Below, one piece after another: positions 18,594 through 27,111 of a stretch of DNA of 64,000 bases. Each line of letters opens with the position of its first letter. The stretch's first letter is position 1. Location: positions 62,001-126,000 of the forward strand of contig CALUUP010000002.1 in assembly GCA_944323985.1 (NCBI GenBank). Reading direction: 5' to 3'. The DNA comes from Candidatus Gastranaerophilales bacterium. GTDB taxonomy: Bacteria > Cyanobacteriota > Vampirovibrionia > Gastranaerophilales > Gastranaerophilaceae. Under the pieces are notes generated by a model, which had not been told where the DNA came from, did not search any database, and worked only from the letters and a program-made list of their open reading frames with translations. Made by a program: the position numbers and the translations under genes.

Positions 18594-19415
18594 ATGAAAA
18601 AGATTTTATTAACATTATTAATTTTAGGGATAATTAATGGAACAGTACTAGCTAAAGAAGATAAATTCTCAGAAGATTATTTAAAAAATACTAAACATTT
18701 TTCAATATTAAATCCGCTTGCCGAAAGTTTTGTAGAACACGGAATTAAATCTGAATTAAAAAAAGAAACCGGTGCAAAATTTAAGGTTAAATTTGACGGA
18801 TATACTTTAGGCAGTATGAAGAAAGGTATTTTCAAAAACCTAGAAATCACAGGTAAGGATGTTGAGGTTGAAGATATCATTATTCCTTATGTTCATTTAA
18901 AATCAATAAGTGATTATAATTATATTGATTATACAAAAGACCCTATTGTTTTTAAATCTGACATGAAATTTGATTATGATATTTTATTATCTCAAGATAG
19001 TATAAATAAAGCCTTGAAACATAGTAATTATCAATCTGTTTTAAATACAATTAATGATATCGCTTATCCTTTGTTCCAAGTCAAAGGTGTAAGTACTAAA
19101 ATAGTTAATAACAGGCTGTATTTCATAATCGAATATAATTTCCCAGTAGCTTTATCTACCAAAAATAAAGTATTTGTAACATCATCAGAATTTCAAGTTC
19201 AAAACGGAAAAATTAAAGCTGTTAATATAAAACTTGACAGTGCATATGGTAATATTTCTCTAAGCAAAGTTGGGAATATGCTAAATTTACTTAACCCTCT
19301 AGAGTTCACCATGCAGTTATTAGAAACAAAAAACTGTGATGCAAAAATTGAAAATGTAAAAATAGTTGACAATAAAGTAAAAATTAATGGTAAAATATTC
19401 GTAGAAGGAGAGTAA
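18594..19415 (+). CDS. DUF2993 (LmeA-like) periplasmic phospholipid-binding protein
   Basis: A 273-residue exported protein with a cleavable signal peptide (1-20, ending VLAKE). The mature part fits the DUF2993 pattern: SILNPLAESFVEHGIKSEL, then repeated beta-strands with FKNLEITGKDVEVEDIIIPYVHL and a C-terminal KVKINGKIFVEGE. LmeA of mycobacteria binds phospholipids in the periplasm, and relatives are common in cyanobacteria. The ribosome site is AGAGG, 7-8 nt before the ATG. It is the second gene of the envelope operon, with 22 nt before it and 3 nt after. The exact ligand is unknown. Confidence 0.72.
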   Translation: MKKILLTLLILGIINGTVLAKEDKFSEDYLKNTKHFSILNPLAESFVEHGIKSELKKETGAKFKVKFDGYTLGSMKKGIFKNLEITGKDVEVEDIIIPYVHLKSISDYNYIDYTKDPIVFKSDMKFDYDILLSQDSINKALKHSNYQSVLNTINDIAYPLFQVKGVSTKIVNNRLYFIIEYNFPVALSTKNKVFVTSSEFQVQNGKIKAVNIKLDSAYGNISLSKVGNMLNLLNPLEFTMQLLETKNCDAKIENVKIVDNKVKINGKIFVEGE

Positions 19416-19418
19416 GCC

Positions 19419-20030
19419 ATGAATTTTTCTCAAAAATTAGGTTTATCCATTTTAGTTTTAATAACAATAACGTACGTGTATTTTTCATTTTTTGCTGAAG
19501 CAGGTTTTCATTTTAACAGTCCAATTTCAAAATCTTTTTCCAATAATCTGGAAGAATTACCTGAGATTATAGAAGAAAATAATTCAAATGATATTAATAC
19601 AAATGAAAAAACTGAAACAAAAACAGTAAAGATTTATGTCGCAGATTCAAAAGGAAATTTACGCTCCGTGAACAGAGAGTGTGATATTAATGTTGAAAAA
19701 TCTTGTTTTGAGTATGCAATAAAAGAATTAATAAAAGCCCCGACAAAATGGGAAAAATCAAAAGGTCTATCATCAGAAATTCCTCAAGGAACAAAAATTC
19801 TCTCCATTCGAGAAGGAGAAGGAAGTGTTATGATAGATTTGTCTTCAACATTTGAAGACGGAGGCGGAACTGAAAGCACCTACACAAGAGTTAAACAATT
19901 AATCAAAACTGCAAAAGCTAATACAAAACAACCGGTTTATTTATACATAAACGGTCATCAAGCTGATGTTATCGGTGGAGAAGGTATTATGTTAAAGCAA
20001 CCGCTTAATGAAAGGTCTTTGGATGACTAA
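19419..20030 (+). CDS. GerMN-domain exported protein
   Basis: A 203-residue protein with one N-terminal transmembrane segment (about 8-25) and a Glu/Asn-rich linker. A GerMN domain fills about 66-195. Its hallmarks are KTVKIYVADSKGNLRSV, the IKELIKAP helix, EGSVMIDLSSTF, the VKQLIKTA helix and PVYLYINGH. GerMN domains occur in spore-germination GerM and also in non-sporulating bacteria, where they sit in the envelope and may bind cell-wall ligands. There is no sign of sporulation here. The gene follows the DUF2993 gene by 3 nt and overlaps the next gene by 8 nt. Confidence 0.78.
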   Translation: MNFSQKLGLSILVLITITYVYFSFFAEAGFHFNSPISKSFSNNLEELPEIIEENNSNDINTNEKTETKTVKIYVADSKGNLRSVNRECDINVEKSCFEYAIKELIKAPTKWEKSKGLSSEIPQGTKILSIREGEGSVMIDLSSTFEDGGGTESTYTRVKQLIKTAKANTKQPVYLYINGHQADVIGGEGIMLKQPLNERSLDD

Positions 20031-20295
20031 GAAGGATTTAGATTATTATTTAAACCTTGATTGGACTTTGATTGAAGGAACTGATTTGGATTTTAACGGT
20101 AATCCTTATCATTATATTGAAATCAAAGAAATACCAAGTTTTGCTTTTTGTGCTAAAACAAGAGAAAAAGCATTGGAAAATTATAAAAAACAACTTCGTT
20201 TATCATTGATGTTAATGTTAGAAGATGGTGAACATATAGTTGAGCCGGGTGAAGAAGTTGAAGATGATATAGATTGGGAAAGCATATGTCCATAA
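20023..20295 (+). CDS. Small HicB-like protein without a HicA partner
   Basis: A 90-residue acidic protein. The segment FAFCAKTREKALENYKKQLRLSLMLMLEDGEHI resembles the strand-helix core of HicB-type proteins, in which a short sheet is followed by an EAL..A..EAL helix. No HicA-like toxin (small, basic, double-stranded RNA-binding) lies next to it, and no DNA-binding tail is visible. The ATG at 20023 is preceded by AAAGG; an upstream ATG at 20008 has no ribosome site. It overlaps the GerMN gene by 8 nt and the RimI gene by 10 nt. A fixed operon partner is therefore more likely than a mobile toxin-antitoxin pair. Confidence 0.6.
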   Translation: MTKKDLDYYLNLDWTLIEGTDLDFNGNPYHYIEIKEIPSFAFCAKTREKALENYKKQLRLSLMLMLEDGEHIVEPGEEVEDDIDWESICP

Positions 20296-20825
20296 ATACA
20301 AAAATATCAGAAATTTATATAACAAGACTAACAAAAGATGATATAGAAGATGTTGTAAAAATAGAAGAAGAAGCCTACGGTAAACATCATTGGGCAAAGT
20401 CATCTTTTTATGATGAAATGTCTAATAATTTAGCCAAATATTATGCGGCTAAAACATCTTCCGGAGAGTTGATTGGTTATGCCGGAACTTGGCATATTAT
20501 TGATGAAGGACATATTACTACAATTGCAGTAAAAAAAGATTATTTAAGAAACCACGTTGGTGAAGCTATTATTCATAAAATAATCGAAGATTGTTATAAA
20601 GATGGGGTTAAATATTTAACATTGGAAGTTAGAGTTTCTAATGAGCCTGCTATCAAACTTTATCAAAAATATGGTTTTCAATCTTTAGGAACAAGAAAAG
20701 GTTATTATCAAGATAATAACGAAGATGCTTTAATAATGTGGACAGAAAATATTTTTTACGATAAATTTAAGCTGCAATATCAGAAAAATATTGAAAATTT
20801 AAAAAATTTAATTGAAATAAAATAA
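20286..20825 (+). CDS. rimI: Ribosomal protein S18-alanine N-acetyltransferase family protein
   Basis: A 179-residue GNAT acetyltransferase of the RimI type, which acetylates the N-terminus of ribosomal protein S18. Visible features are IYITRLTKDDIEDVVKIEEEAY at the start and the acetyl-CoA loop TTIAVKKDYLRNHVGEAIIHKII. LEVRVSNEPAIKLYQKYGFQSLGTRKGYY is the strongest family motif. The C-terminal 30 residues are extra and lysine-rich. ATG 20286 is chosen because GGGAA precedes it; a TTG at 20274 is upstream. The stop codon overlaps the start of the bioY-like gene (TAATG). Confidence 0.87.
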   Translation: MSINTKISEIYITRLTKDDIEDVVKIEEEAYGKHHWAKSSFYDEMSNNLAKYYAAKTSSGELIGYAGTWHIIDEGHITTIAVKKDYLRNHVGEAIIHKIIEDCYKDGVKYLTLEVRVSNEPAIKLYQKYGFQSLGTRKGYYQDNNEDALIMWTENIFYDKFKLQYQKNIENLKNLIEIK

Positions 20826-21502
20826 TGAGTAAACGTGTAGAAAAACAACTAAATAGTTTTAAATATAAAGGAGAACCAATAAGAATAACTTTGGGAACTC
20901 TTGTTTTAACAGGGTTTTGTGTTCTTCTTATAATAATTGCAACTTTTACTCAAATTACAATTGTGCATCCATATTTACCACTAGATACTATGAATTTTTT
21001 ATCTCAGGAAGTTAACGATTATCAACTTTTTCATCATTTTATAAAAAGTTATAAATACATTCCACAAATTCCTGTAATATTTTTTATAGTCGCATTAATG
21101 GGCAGAAAATTTGGGATTTTAGCAATAGCATCATACATTATCTTAGGATTCTTTTTCCCAATCTTTGCATTAGGAGGTGGGATAAGTTATCTATTTGAAT
21201 ATGGATTTGGATATATTTTAGCATTTATTCCTGCAGTATTTTTTGCAGGTACAATTCTTAAAACAAAACCCGATTTTAAACGAATATTTTTCACCTCTAT
21301 GCTTGGTGTAATAATAATCCATCTTTTAGGAGTATTATATATGCTCTTTATTTCAACCCTAAGACACGCTCCTATGGATTTAGTAATAAGTTGGATATTC
21401 TCTCAAAGTGGAATTCAAATTTTTTATGATATTTTCTTCAGTTTTCTTGCAATTTATCTTGGAAAACAAACAAGAAAATTACTTTGGCTGGTTATGTGCT
21501 AA
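20825..21502 (+). CDS. bioY: BioY-family biotin transporter substrate-binding component
   Basis: A 225-residue polytopic membrane protein with about six helices. It matches the BioY S-component of ECF transporters: FTQITI followed by a P..PL loop, the GRKFGILAIASYIILGFFFP block, FALGGGISYLFEYGFGYILAF, and a last helical pair. BioY binds biotin in the membrane and can work with a shared EcfAAT module or alone. No ecfA or ecfT is in the window. The N-terminus has about 20 extra hydrophilic residues. The start overlaps the preceding stop by one base, so it is translationally coupled. Confidence 0.8.
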   Translation: MSKRVEKQLNSFKYKGEPIRITLGTLVLTGFCVLLIIIATFTQITIVHPYLPLDTMNFLSQEVNDYQLFHHFIKSYKYIPQIPVIFFIVALMGRKFGILAIASYIILGFFFPIFALGGGISYLFEYGFGYILAFIPAVFFAGTILKTKPDFKRIFFTSMLGVIIIHLLGVLYMLFISTLRHAPMDLVISWIFSQSGIQIFYDIFFSFLAIYLGKQTRKLLWLVMC

Positions 21503-21542
21503 ATTTATACCCCAAATAATGGGTTTCTAAATAATGAGAATA

Positions 21543-21551
21543 TGATATTAT
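21543..21551 (+). promoter_or_regulatory. Extended -10 promoter of the TPR-glycosyltransferase gene
   Basis: TGA-TATTAT gives a predicted start about 21 nt before the ATG, leaving a leader with the AGAGAGG ribosome site. The -35 is weak. Confidence 0.42.
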
Positions 21552-21578
21552 GTCCTTAAAATAAGAGAGGTAATAATT

Positions 21579-23282
21579 ATGCAAGTCTCCAAAAGACTAA
21601 TTGTAAGAAAAGAAATTCCAATGGACAATTCTAAAGATTTAATTGTTTCTTTAGATGAAGCTATGGCCGAATATTATTGTAAAAATAATAATTATGAACG
21701 CGGTTTAGAAATATATAGAGAAATTCTACCAACCGTTTTTAATGAAATTGATAAAAATAGAATAACTAATCAATATATAAATTATGCCCTACAATATGCA
21801 AAAAAATTATCAAATGAAAAAAAATTCATTGAAGCTATAGAACAATATCGTGATCTGATGAAATTTTCAGGATTTCCTATAAACGTATACAAAAACATCG
21901 GACTATGTATGAAATCTATTGGAAATGCAGATTTAGCAATAAAATTTCTTAAACGATTTGAAGAAATTTCGCCTGATAAAGAAGATGTATATGTATATCT
22001 TGCAGACTTAACATATACAGATATAAAAGATAATAAAAAAGCTATTGAATATTATGAAAAAGCTCTTATAAAGAATAGAAATAATTTCTCTATTTATAAT
22101 ATGCTGGGACATTTATATTCTACTTGTTATCAAGATAAATTCAAAGACAAACAAATTGAATATTTAACTAAAGCATATGAATTAGCTCCTAACAATAGAA
22201 TTGTTGTAAAGAATTTGGCATATGTTTATGGTAAATTTGATGAAATTCAAAAAGCTGATGAATTTTATCAAAAACTTATGTATTTAAATCCAACTCATTC
22301 TGATTTACACGCTTATGGAGCATATTTGGTTCGCCATAAACGTTTTTCAGAAGGGTTTAAATTCCTACAACATAGATTCCAAAAAGAAGATTTGAAAAAT
22401 ATAGCGTTCCCACAAATTTTTTCTAACAAGAAAAAAAGATGGAATATGAAACTTAATATTCAGGATAAACATATTTTAGTACACTTTGAACAAGGTTTTG
22501 GTGATTCAATTATGTTCGTAAGATTTTTAGATGAATTGAAAAAACTCTGTAAAGAAGTTTCTCTCGTTGTTCAAAGACCTCTAATTGAATTATTTAAGGA
22601 TTCCAAATTAGGGGTAGAAATATATTCAGAAGATCAAATTCCTAATATTAATTTCGATTATTATATTCCTATGATGGACCTTCCAATTGTATGTGGAACT
22701 CAAGCCGATACAATTCCAAAAGCTGGCGGATACTTGAAAGTACCTAAAGCAAAAATAAATGCGTACAAAAAAGAATATATCAATGATAATGATAAAATTA
22801 AAATTGGTATTGCATATGAAGGAAGTTTTGCAAGTAAAGAAACTGAACGGGATATTCAATTAAGCTATCTGTATCCTTTAATGCAAATACCGAATGTCGA
22901 AGTATATAGTTTTCAAGTAGATGATCTTACAAGACAAATGGACAAAATCCCACAAGATTGTAATCTCATAAGATTAGGTAAAACTTTTAAAAGTTGGGAA
23001 GATACAGCTTGTGCAATGAATTGTATGGATTTAATCGTAACAACCGACAATGGTGTTATGAATCTAGCAGGTGCATTAGGTATCAAAACATTTGGACTAT
23101 TCAATAGAATTGTTGAATGGCGATGGTTTAAAACAGATGGAGACGATGTAGCTTGGTACAAAAGTATAAAACCTTTCCAAGCAGCTACTACCAGTGAATG
23201 GGAACCTGTAATTGAAAACGTTATAAAAGAAATTGACAAAATAAGATGTAAAAAAATAGCAGATAAAATTAAAGGAAAATAA
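21579..23282 (+). CDS. TPR protein fused to a GT-B glycosyltransferase-like domain
   Basis: A 567-residue cytoplasmic protein. The first ~270 residues are tetratricopeptide repeats (e.g. ALIKNRNNFSIYNMLGHLYS, AYELAPNNRIVVKNLAYVYG, LMYLNPTHSDLHAYGAYLV). The C-terminal half resembles GT-B enzymes of the GT9/GT41 type: ILVHFEQGFGDSIMFVRFLDEL, KIGIAYEGSFASKETERDI and LIVTTDNGVMNLAGALGIKTFGLF. The last is the usual D-x-G-x-x-H/N-LAGALG nucleotide-sugar loop, here with N where many have H. The fusion suggests protein or polymer glycosylation with TPR-guided substrate choice. AGAGAGG precedes the ATG. It is a single gene with its own promoter. Confidence 0.8.
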   Translation: MQVSKRLIVRKEIPMDNSKDLIVSLDEAMAEYYCKNNNYERGLEIYREILPTVFNEIDKNRITNQYINYALQYAKKLSNEKKFIEAIEQYRDLMKFSGFPINVYKNIGLCMKSIGNADLAIKFLKRFEEISPDKEDVYVYLADLTYTDIKDNKKAIEYYEKALIKNRNNFSIYNMLGHLYSTCYQDKFKDKQIEYLTKAYELAPNNRIVVKNLAYVYGKFDEIQKADEFYQKLMYLNPTHSDLHAYGAYLVRHKRFSEGFKFLQHRFQKEDLKNIAFPQIFSNKKKRWNMKLNIQDKHILVHFEQGFGDSIMFVRFLDELKKLCKEVSLVVQRPLIELFKDSKLGVEIYSEDQIPNINFDYYIPMMDLPIVCGTQADTIPKAGGYLKVPKAKINAYKKEYINDNDKIKIGIAYEGSFASKETERDIQLSYLYPLMQIPNVEVYSFQVDDLTRQMDKIPQDCNLIRLGKTFKSWEDTACAMNCMDLIVTTDNGVMNLAGALGIKTFGLFNRIVEWRWFKTDGDDVAWYKSIKPFQAATTSEWEPVIENVIKEIDKIRCKKIADKIKGK

Positions 23283-23291
23283 TTTTATCAA

Positions 23292-24677
23292 TTACATCAA
23301 TTTTGAAATATCTAATTTCAGAGGATTTTCAGAAGGTGAAATATTTTCTAATGTATTTCTTAAATTTATAATATAACCTTTTGAAAGTCCTACTTTTCTA
23401 AAAATACCGCTATTATATAAATCAATCAATCTATCAATATGTTTCTGAAAAGTTACATATAAATGCGGATCTTCTCTCATTATATCTGAAATTGCCTTAT
23501 GAGCTCTAGCATTATTCTTAGCTTTAGAAGCTAAAACAATATTATTCAAATCAGTTTCTCCACCATTAACTTGTGGTTTAATATGTTCAATCGTCCCCAG
23601 TGAAGCAACTAATAGATCATAACCAATTTTTTCTGATGAATTTAATGCCTCATTTACTATAAATGCTGATACCGAATTTTTTGAAGTCGGAAGCTCTAAT
23701 GCTGTTTTTAACATTACATTAGCTAATTTACGATTTTCTAATTTTGAAGTAATTTTGTTAAGATTATATATAAAAGATTTCCTTTTAAAAGGATGTTTTA
23801 CAGGAATTTTATATATCTGAGACTTTGACATCACAAATAAATTATTCAATTCCTTATCATCCTTTAAAGATGAATTAAATAAAACCTTTTCCATTTGTCG
23901 TAGAACTTCTGAGTTATGTTTGACTAAATCTTTAGGCTTTTTATTTGCTATTGAACGTTTTTTTGTATTCAACTTTTCCTGCAATATAACCTCTTTAGGA
24001 TTAATGAAATTTTCTGTCATCTTAATTAATTTTTGCATTGTTTGACGTTCTTTTTTTATATTTCTACTCTTTATACTTTCAGAAATTCTCTCTAATTTAT
24101 ACCTAAACTCTTTAACACTAAAAGGCACAATTACAGATTTATGCAACATTTTACTTGTATACAAATCCATTAAACTATCAAACTCTAATTTTAAATCTTC
24201 CGGCATTTCCTTAGAATATTCCGTTAATTTTTCAAAAACAGGTTTCTGTTCGTCCATTAAAATTTTATTATGTTTAGCGAATTGATCATGTACAACTTGC
24301 TCCAAAGTCTTTTTAGGCTGCTTCTGAGCAGCATGCTCCAAAATGCTTAAAACTTGCTTCTCTATAGGAAATAACGAATTTTTATATATCTGCAAAAATT
24401 TTACAACACTCTTTATTTGAGAAGAAAATATTTTTCTTTTTAGTGCATTTTCTAGTACCATACTGTCCAATAACGTTATATCTGAATATAAATCAGGCAG
24501 TTTATATTGTAATAATAATTTTAATTTCTGTTCCGGATGAGCTTTACTTTGAAATGAAACAATATCAAACTCCAAACCTTGTAACCTATTATCAGTATTT
24601 ACAGATGGTTGATATTTATTCAAATTTATAGAATTAGATGAGATTTTATTATTAAAAAATATTGGCAAAATTTTCAT
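23292..24677 (-). CDS. HNH-motif protein of unknown function
   Basis: A 461-residue lysine-rich, mostly helical protein that I do not recognise overall. Near residues 360-395 it has an HNH-like motif: EHIKPQVNGGETDLNNIVLA, then NNAR about 7 residues on. This matches the H..P...GG...LNN......N..R frame of HNH nucleases, but without the usual zinc cysteines. The N-terminus is Asn/Ser-rich with VSFQSKA near residue 40, a layout also seen in the putative cysteine protease at the far end of the window. No signal peptide is visible. AGGAG lies about 12 nt before the ATG, a long spacing. No immunity or restriction partner adjoins. Confidence 0.55.
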   Translation of the reverse strand: MKILPIFFNNKISSNSINLNKYQPSVNTDNRLQGLEFDIVSFQSKAHPEQKLKLLLQYKLPDLYSDITLLDSMVLENALKRKIFSSQIKSVVKFLQIYKNSLFPIEKQVLSILEHAAQKQPKKTLEQVVHDQFAKHNKILMDEQKPVFEKLTEYSKEMPEDLKLEFDSLMDLYTSKMLHKSVIVPFSVKEFRYKLERISESIKSRNIKKERQTMQKLIKMTENFINPKEVILQEKLNTKKRSIANKKPKDLVKHNSEVLRQMEKVLFNSSLKDDKELNNLFVMSKSQIYKIPVKHPFKRKSFIYNLNKITSKLENRKLANVMLKTALELPTSKNSVSAFIVNEALNSSEKIGYDLLVASLGTIEHIKPQVNGGETDLNNIVLASKAKNNARAHKAISDIMREDPHLYVTFQKHIDRLIDLYNSGIFRKVGLSKGYIINLRNTLENISPSENPLKLDISKLM

Positions 24678-24716
24678 ACTGCTTAGTAAAAACTCCTAAT
24701 GATTCTTTTTGCTAAT

Positions 24717-24753
24717 AAAAAAGGAAAATATTATTAAAATATTTTCCTTTTTT
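24717..24753 (-). terminator. Intrinsic terminator after secF
   Basis: A perfect 16-bp inverted repeat (24717-24732 with 24738-24753) around a 5-nt loop, flanked by A- and T-runs. It lies just past the secF stop and closes the long leftward operon. Confidence 0.9.
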
Positions 24754-24756
24754 AAA

Positions 24757-25716
24757 TTATGCAGAAACTTTTTGTTTTAACAACTTCTTCTCTTCCCAAA
24801 TATCAACAAGTGTTGAACAGAAGAAAATACTTGAATAAGTTCCAATTATAATACCTAAAATCATTGCTAAAACAAAATCTCTTGTTGTAACTCCACCTAA
24901 GAAATATAATGCTAATAAAGTTATAAGAGTTGTTAAAGATGTATTAATACTTCTTGCAAGAGTTTGAGTAATACTTGCATTCATAATTTCTCCAAAAGAC
25001 ATCTTTTTAGAATAATATTTCAAGTTCTCACGAACTCTATCAAAAACAACAATAGTATCGTGAACCGAAAAGCCGATTACAGTTAAAAGAGCTGTAACAA
25101 ATAATGCATCAATTTGAACGTCATAGAACAAACCTAAAATAGAAAATACCCCGAGAACAAATACTGTATCGTGAACAAGTCCTAAGATTGCGGATAGAGC
25201 ATAATCAAACTGAAATCTGAATGTTAAATATGCAATAATTCCAATAAGAGCTAAAGACAGTGCAATTAATGAATTTTTGAAAAGCTCCATACCTAAAGTT
25301 GGTCCTACAGATGATACTTGTACCAATTCTGCCCCATTAAAATCTTTATTAATAATATTAGTAATATTATTTTGTGTTTCAGAACCTTCTTCAATAAATT
25401 TTGTTCTTATAGAAAGAATAGATTTCAAATCAGTATTTTCTTGCGAATTAACATGAATAATTTGCAAATATGGATTATCAATACCACCTTGTTCAAGATT
25501 ATTTCTAACTTCGCTTAATTTTTCATTAGAAATATTTTCTTTAACCCCATATTGTAAAGTTGTACCACCGGTATAATCTATACCAACCTTAAGTGGAGTA
25601 TGAGTAGGATAAGTTATTGTTGAATAAATCATTGCAACAATTCCCGGAAGTAACAAACAAGCTGATAATGCTAAAAATATAAATCTATTTTTTACTATAT
25701 CTAATTTTAATTTCAT
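24757..25716 (-). CDS. secF: Protein translocase subunit SecF
   Basis: A 319-residue SecF of normal length. It is an inner-membrane partner of SecD that uses proton flow to pull exported proteins out of the SecYEG channel. It has an N-terminal helix, a periplasmic P1 domain opening at GIDYTGGTTLQYGV, and five further helices. The conserved LVHDTVFVLGVFSILG and TVIGFSVHDTIVVFDRVREN blocks are present. It follows secD by 18 nt, the universal secD-secF order. A strong bidirectional terminator lies just downstream. Confidence 0.96.
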   Translation of the reverse strand: MKLKLDIVKNRFIFLALSACLLLPGIVAMIYSTITYPTHTPLKVGIDYTGGTTLQYGVKENISNEKLSEVRNNLEQGGIDNPYLQIIHVNSQENTDLKSILSIRTKFIEEGSETQNNITNIINKDFNGAELVQVSSVGPTLGMELFKNSLIALSLALIGIIAYLTFRFQFDYALSAILGLVHDTVFVLGVFSILGLFYDVQIDALFVTALLTVIGFSVHDTIVVFDRVRENLKYYSKKMSFGEIMNASITQTLARSINTSLTTLITLLALYFLGGVTTRDFVLAMILGIIIGTYSSIFFCSTLVDIWEEKKLLKQKVSA

Positions 25717-25734
25717 TTTATTATCCTCATTTAA

Positions 25735-27042
25735 TTAATCTAAAATTCCAAATTTAGCCTTTTCACGTTTAGTTTCAACAGCTTGAAAACCTTCGTTGAT
25801 TTCATCTTTTTTAAGCCCGAAGAGTTCAGGATGTTGAAGGTTGCCTGTTCCGAAAATTAGATGCATGAAATTCTTTGTAATTGTAATTGCACTAAACATA
25901 GAAACAATAACTCCGACAGCAAGAGTTAAAGCAAAACCTCTAACAATACTTGTGCCACAACAATATAGGATTGTACAAGTAATAATAGTTGTCATATTAG
26001 AGTCAAAAATACTTGTAAAAGCTCTATCAAAACCTGAGTTAATAGCAGTAAATAGAGTTCTTCCTGCTCTTAATTCTTCTTTAGTTCTTTCAAAGATTAA
26101 GATATTGGCATCAACCGCCATACCAATACTAAGAATAAACCCAGCAATACCAGCAAGAGTTAAAGTAATAGGAATAGCTTTAAATAATGCAAATAACATC
26201 AACCCATAAATTATTAAAGCAACGTCAGCAATAAGTCCCGGAGCTCTATAATAAATAGCCATAAATAGCATTACAAAACCAAGTCCAATAGCACCCGCAA
26301 CCTTTGATTTAGCAATACTATCAGCACCTAAAGTTGGTCCTACAGTATTTTCTTCAATAATTTTAGCAGGAATTGGTAACGCACCGGCATTCAATAAATC
26401 TACCATTTTTTTAGCTTCTTCATAAACAAAACCATTATCACCACCAGAAATTTGAGCTCTACCACCTGTTATTGCTTCTCTAATTACAGGAGCTGATTGT
26501 AATTCTCCATTGAAGAATATTGCCATAGGTTGACCAACCAACTGTTTAGTTAAATCGGCGAACTTTTTAGTACCTTCATTATTAAATTCTAAATCAACAA
26601 CCCACTGTCCATTTTGAGAATTAGTACTTAAATTTGCCCTTGATAAATCTTTACCTGTCAAACCAGTAGCAACCCATTCTGGTTCTCCATCTTTCATTAC
26701 AGGTTTTCTAAAATCTAATTCCGCAGTTTCACCCAAATAAGCTTTCGCTTGACTCAAATCTGAAACATCAGGAATTTCAACAACAAGACGTCTATCTCCT
26801 GCTCTTTGTACTACAGTTTCTGATACCCCAAGTTTATTTACACGATTTTCAATAGCAAATTGTAAACTCGCCATCATATCTGGTGTAATTTGTGCAATTG
26901 TATCAGTTGTTTGAGCTTCTAGTACTAAACGAGAACCTCCTACCAAATCTAAACCTAATTTTGTAGGCTTTACGCATATTGTCACAATTGAAGCAATGAC
27001 AATAAGTACGATTGCCCAAAACATTAACAGTTTATTTTTCAT
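25735..27042 (-). CDS. secD: Protein translocase subunit SecD
   Basis: A 435-residue SecD, short next to the 615-residue E. coli protein. Shorter SecD proteins are common outside the proteobacteria. It has an N-terminal helix, the P1 base with GLDLVGGSRLVLEAQ, a reduced periplasmic head with VVQRAGDRRLVVEIPDV, and a C-terminal six-helix bundle with SIGMAVDANILIFERTKEELRAG. The conserved aspartate-bearing VDANIL element is intact. AAGGAG precedes the ATG. The 69-nt gap before it is the longest in the operon and may hold an internal promoter. Confidence 0.96.
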   Translation of the reverse strand: MKNKLLMFWAIVLIVIASIVTICVKPTKLGLDLVGGSRLVLEAQTTDTIAQITPDMMASLQFAIENRVNKLGVSETVVQRAGDRRLVVEIPDVSDLSQAKAYLGETAELDFRKPVMKDGEPEWVATGLTGKDLSRANLSTNSQNGQWVVDLEFNNEGTKKFADLTKQLVGQPMAIFFNGELQSAPVIREAITGGRAQISGGDNGFVYEEAKKMVDLLNAGALPIPAKIIEENTVGPTLGADSIAKSKVAGAIGLGFVMLFMAIYYRAPGLIADVALIIYGLMLFALFKAIPITLTLAGIAGFILSIGMAVDANILIFERTKEELRAGRTLFTAINSGFDRAFTSIFDSNMTTIITCTILYCCGTSIVRGFALTLAVGVIVSMFSAITITKNFMHLIFGTGNLQHPELFGLKKDEINEGFQAVETKREKAKFGILD

Positions 27043-27111
27043 TTATATACTCCTTATTATATTATTTATAATTTTAATCCAAGTCTTAAAATTTATATCT
27101 TACCCAACTGA

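Noticed and set aside
19419-20030. GerMN gene as evidence of sporulation
   Set aside because: GerMN domains are common in non-spore formers, and no other sporulation gene is in the window.
20023-20295. HicAB toxin-antitoxin system
   Set aside because: Only a HicB-like gene is visible; both neighbours are clearly unrelated housekeeping-type genes.
21503-21540. Short ACCC/GGGT hairpin after bioY as a terminator
   Set aside because: The stem is only about 4 bp and there is no T-run.
25841-26209. 122-codon frame antisense to secD
   Set aside because: secD is certain on the other strand; the frame is a shadow of its codon pattern.
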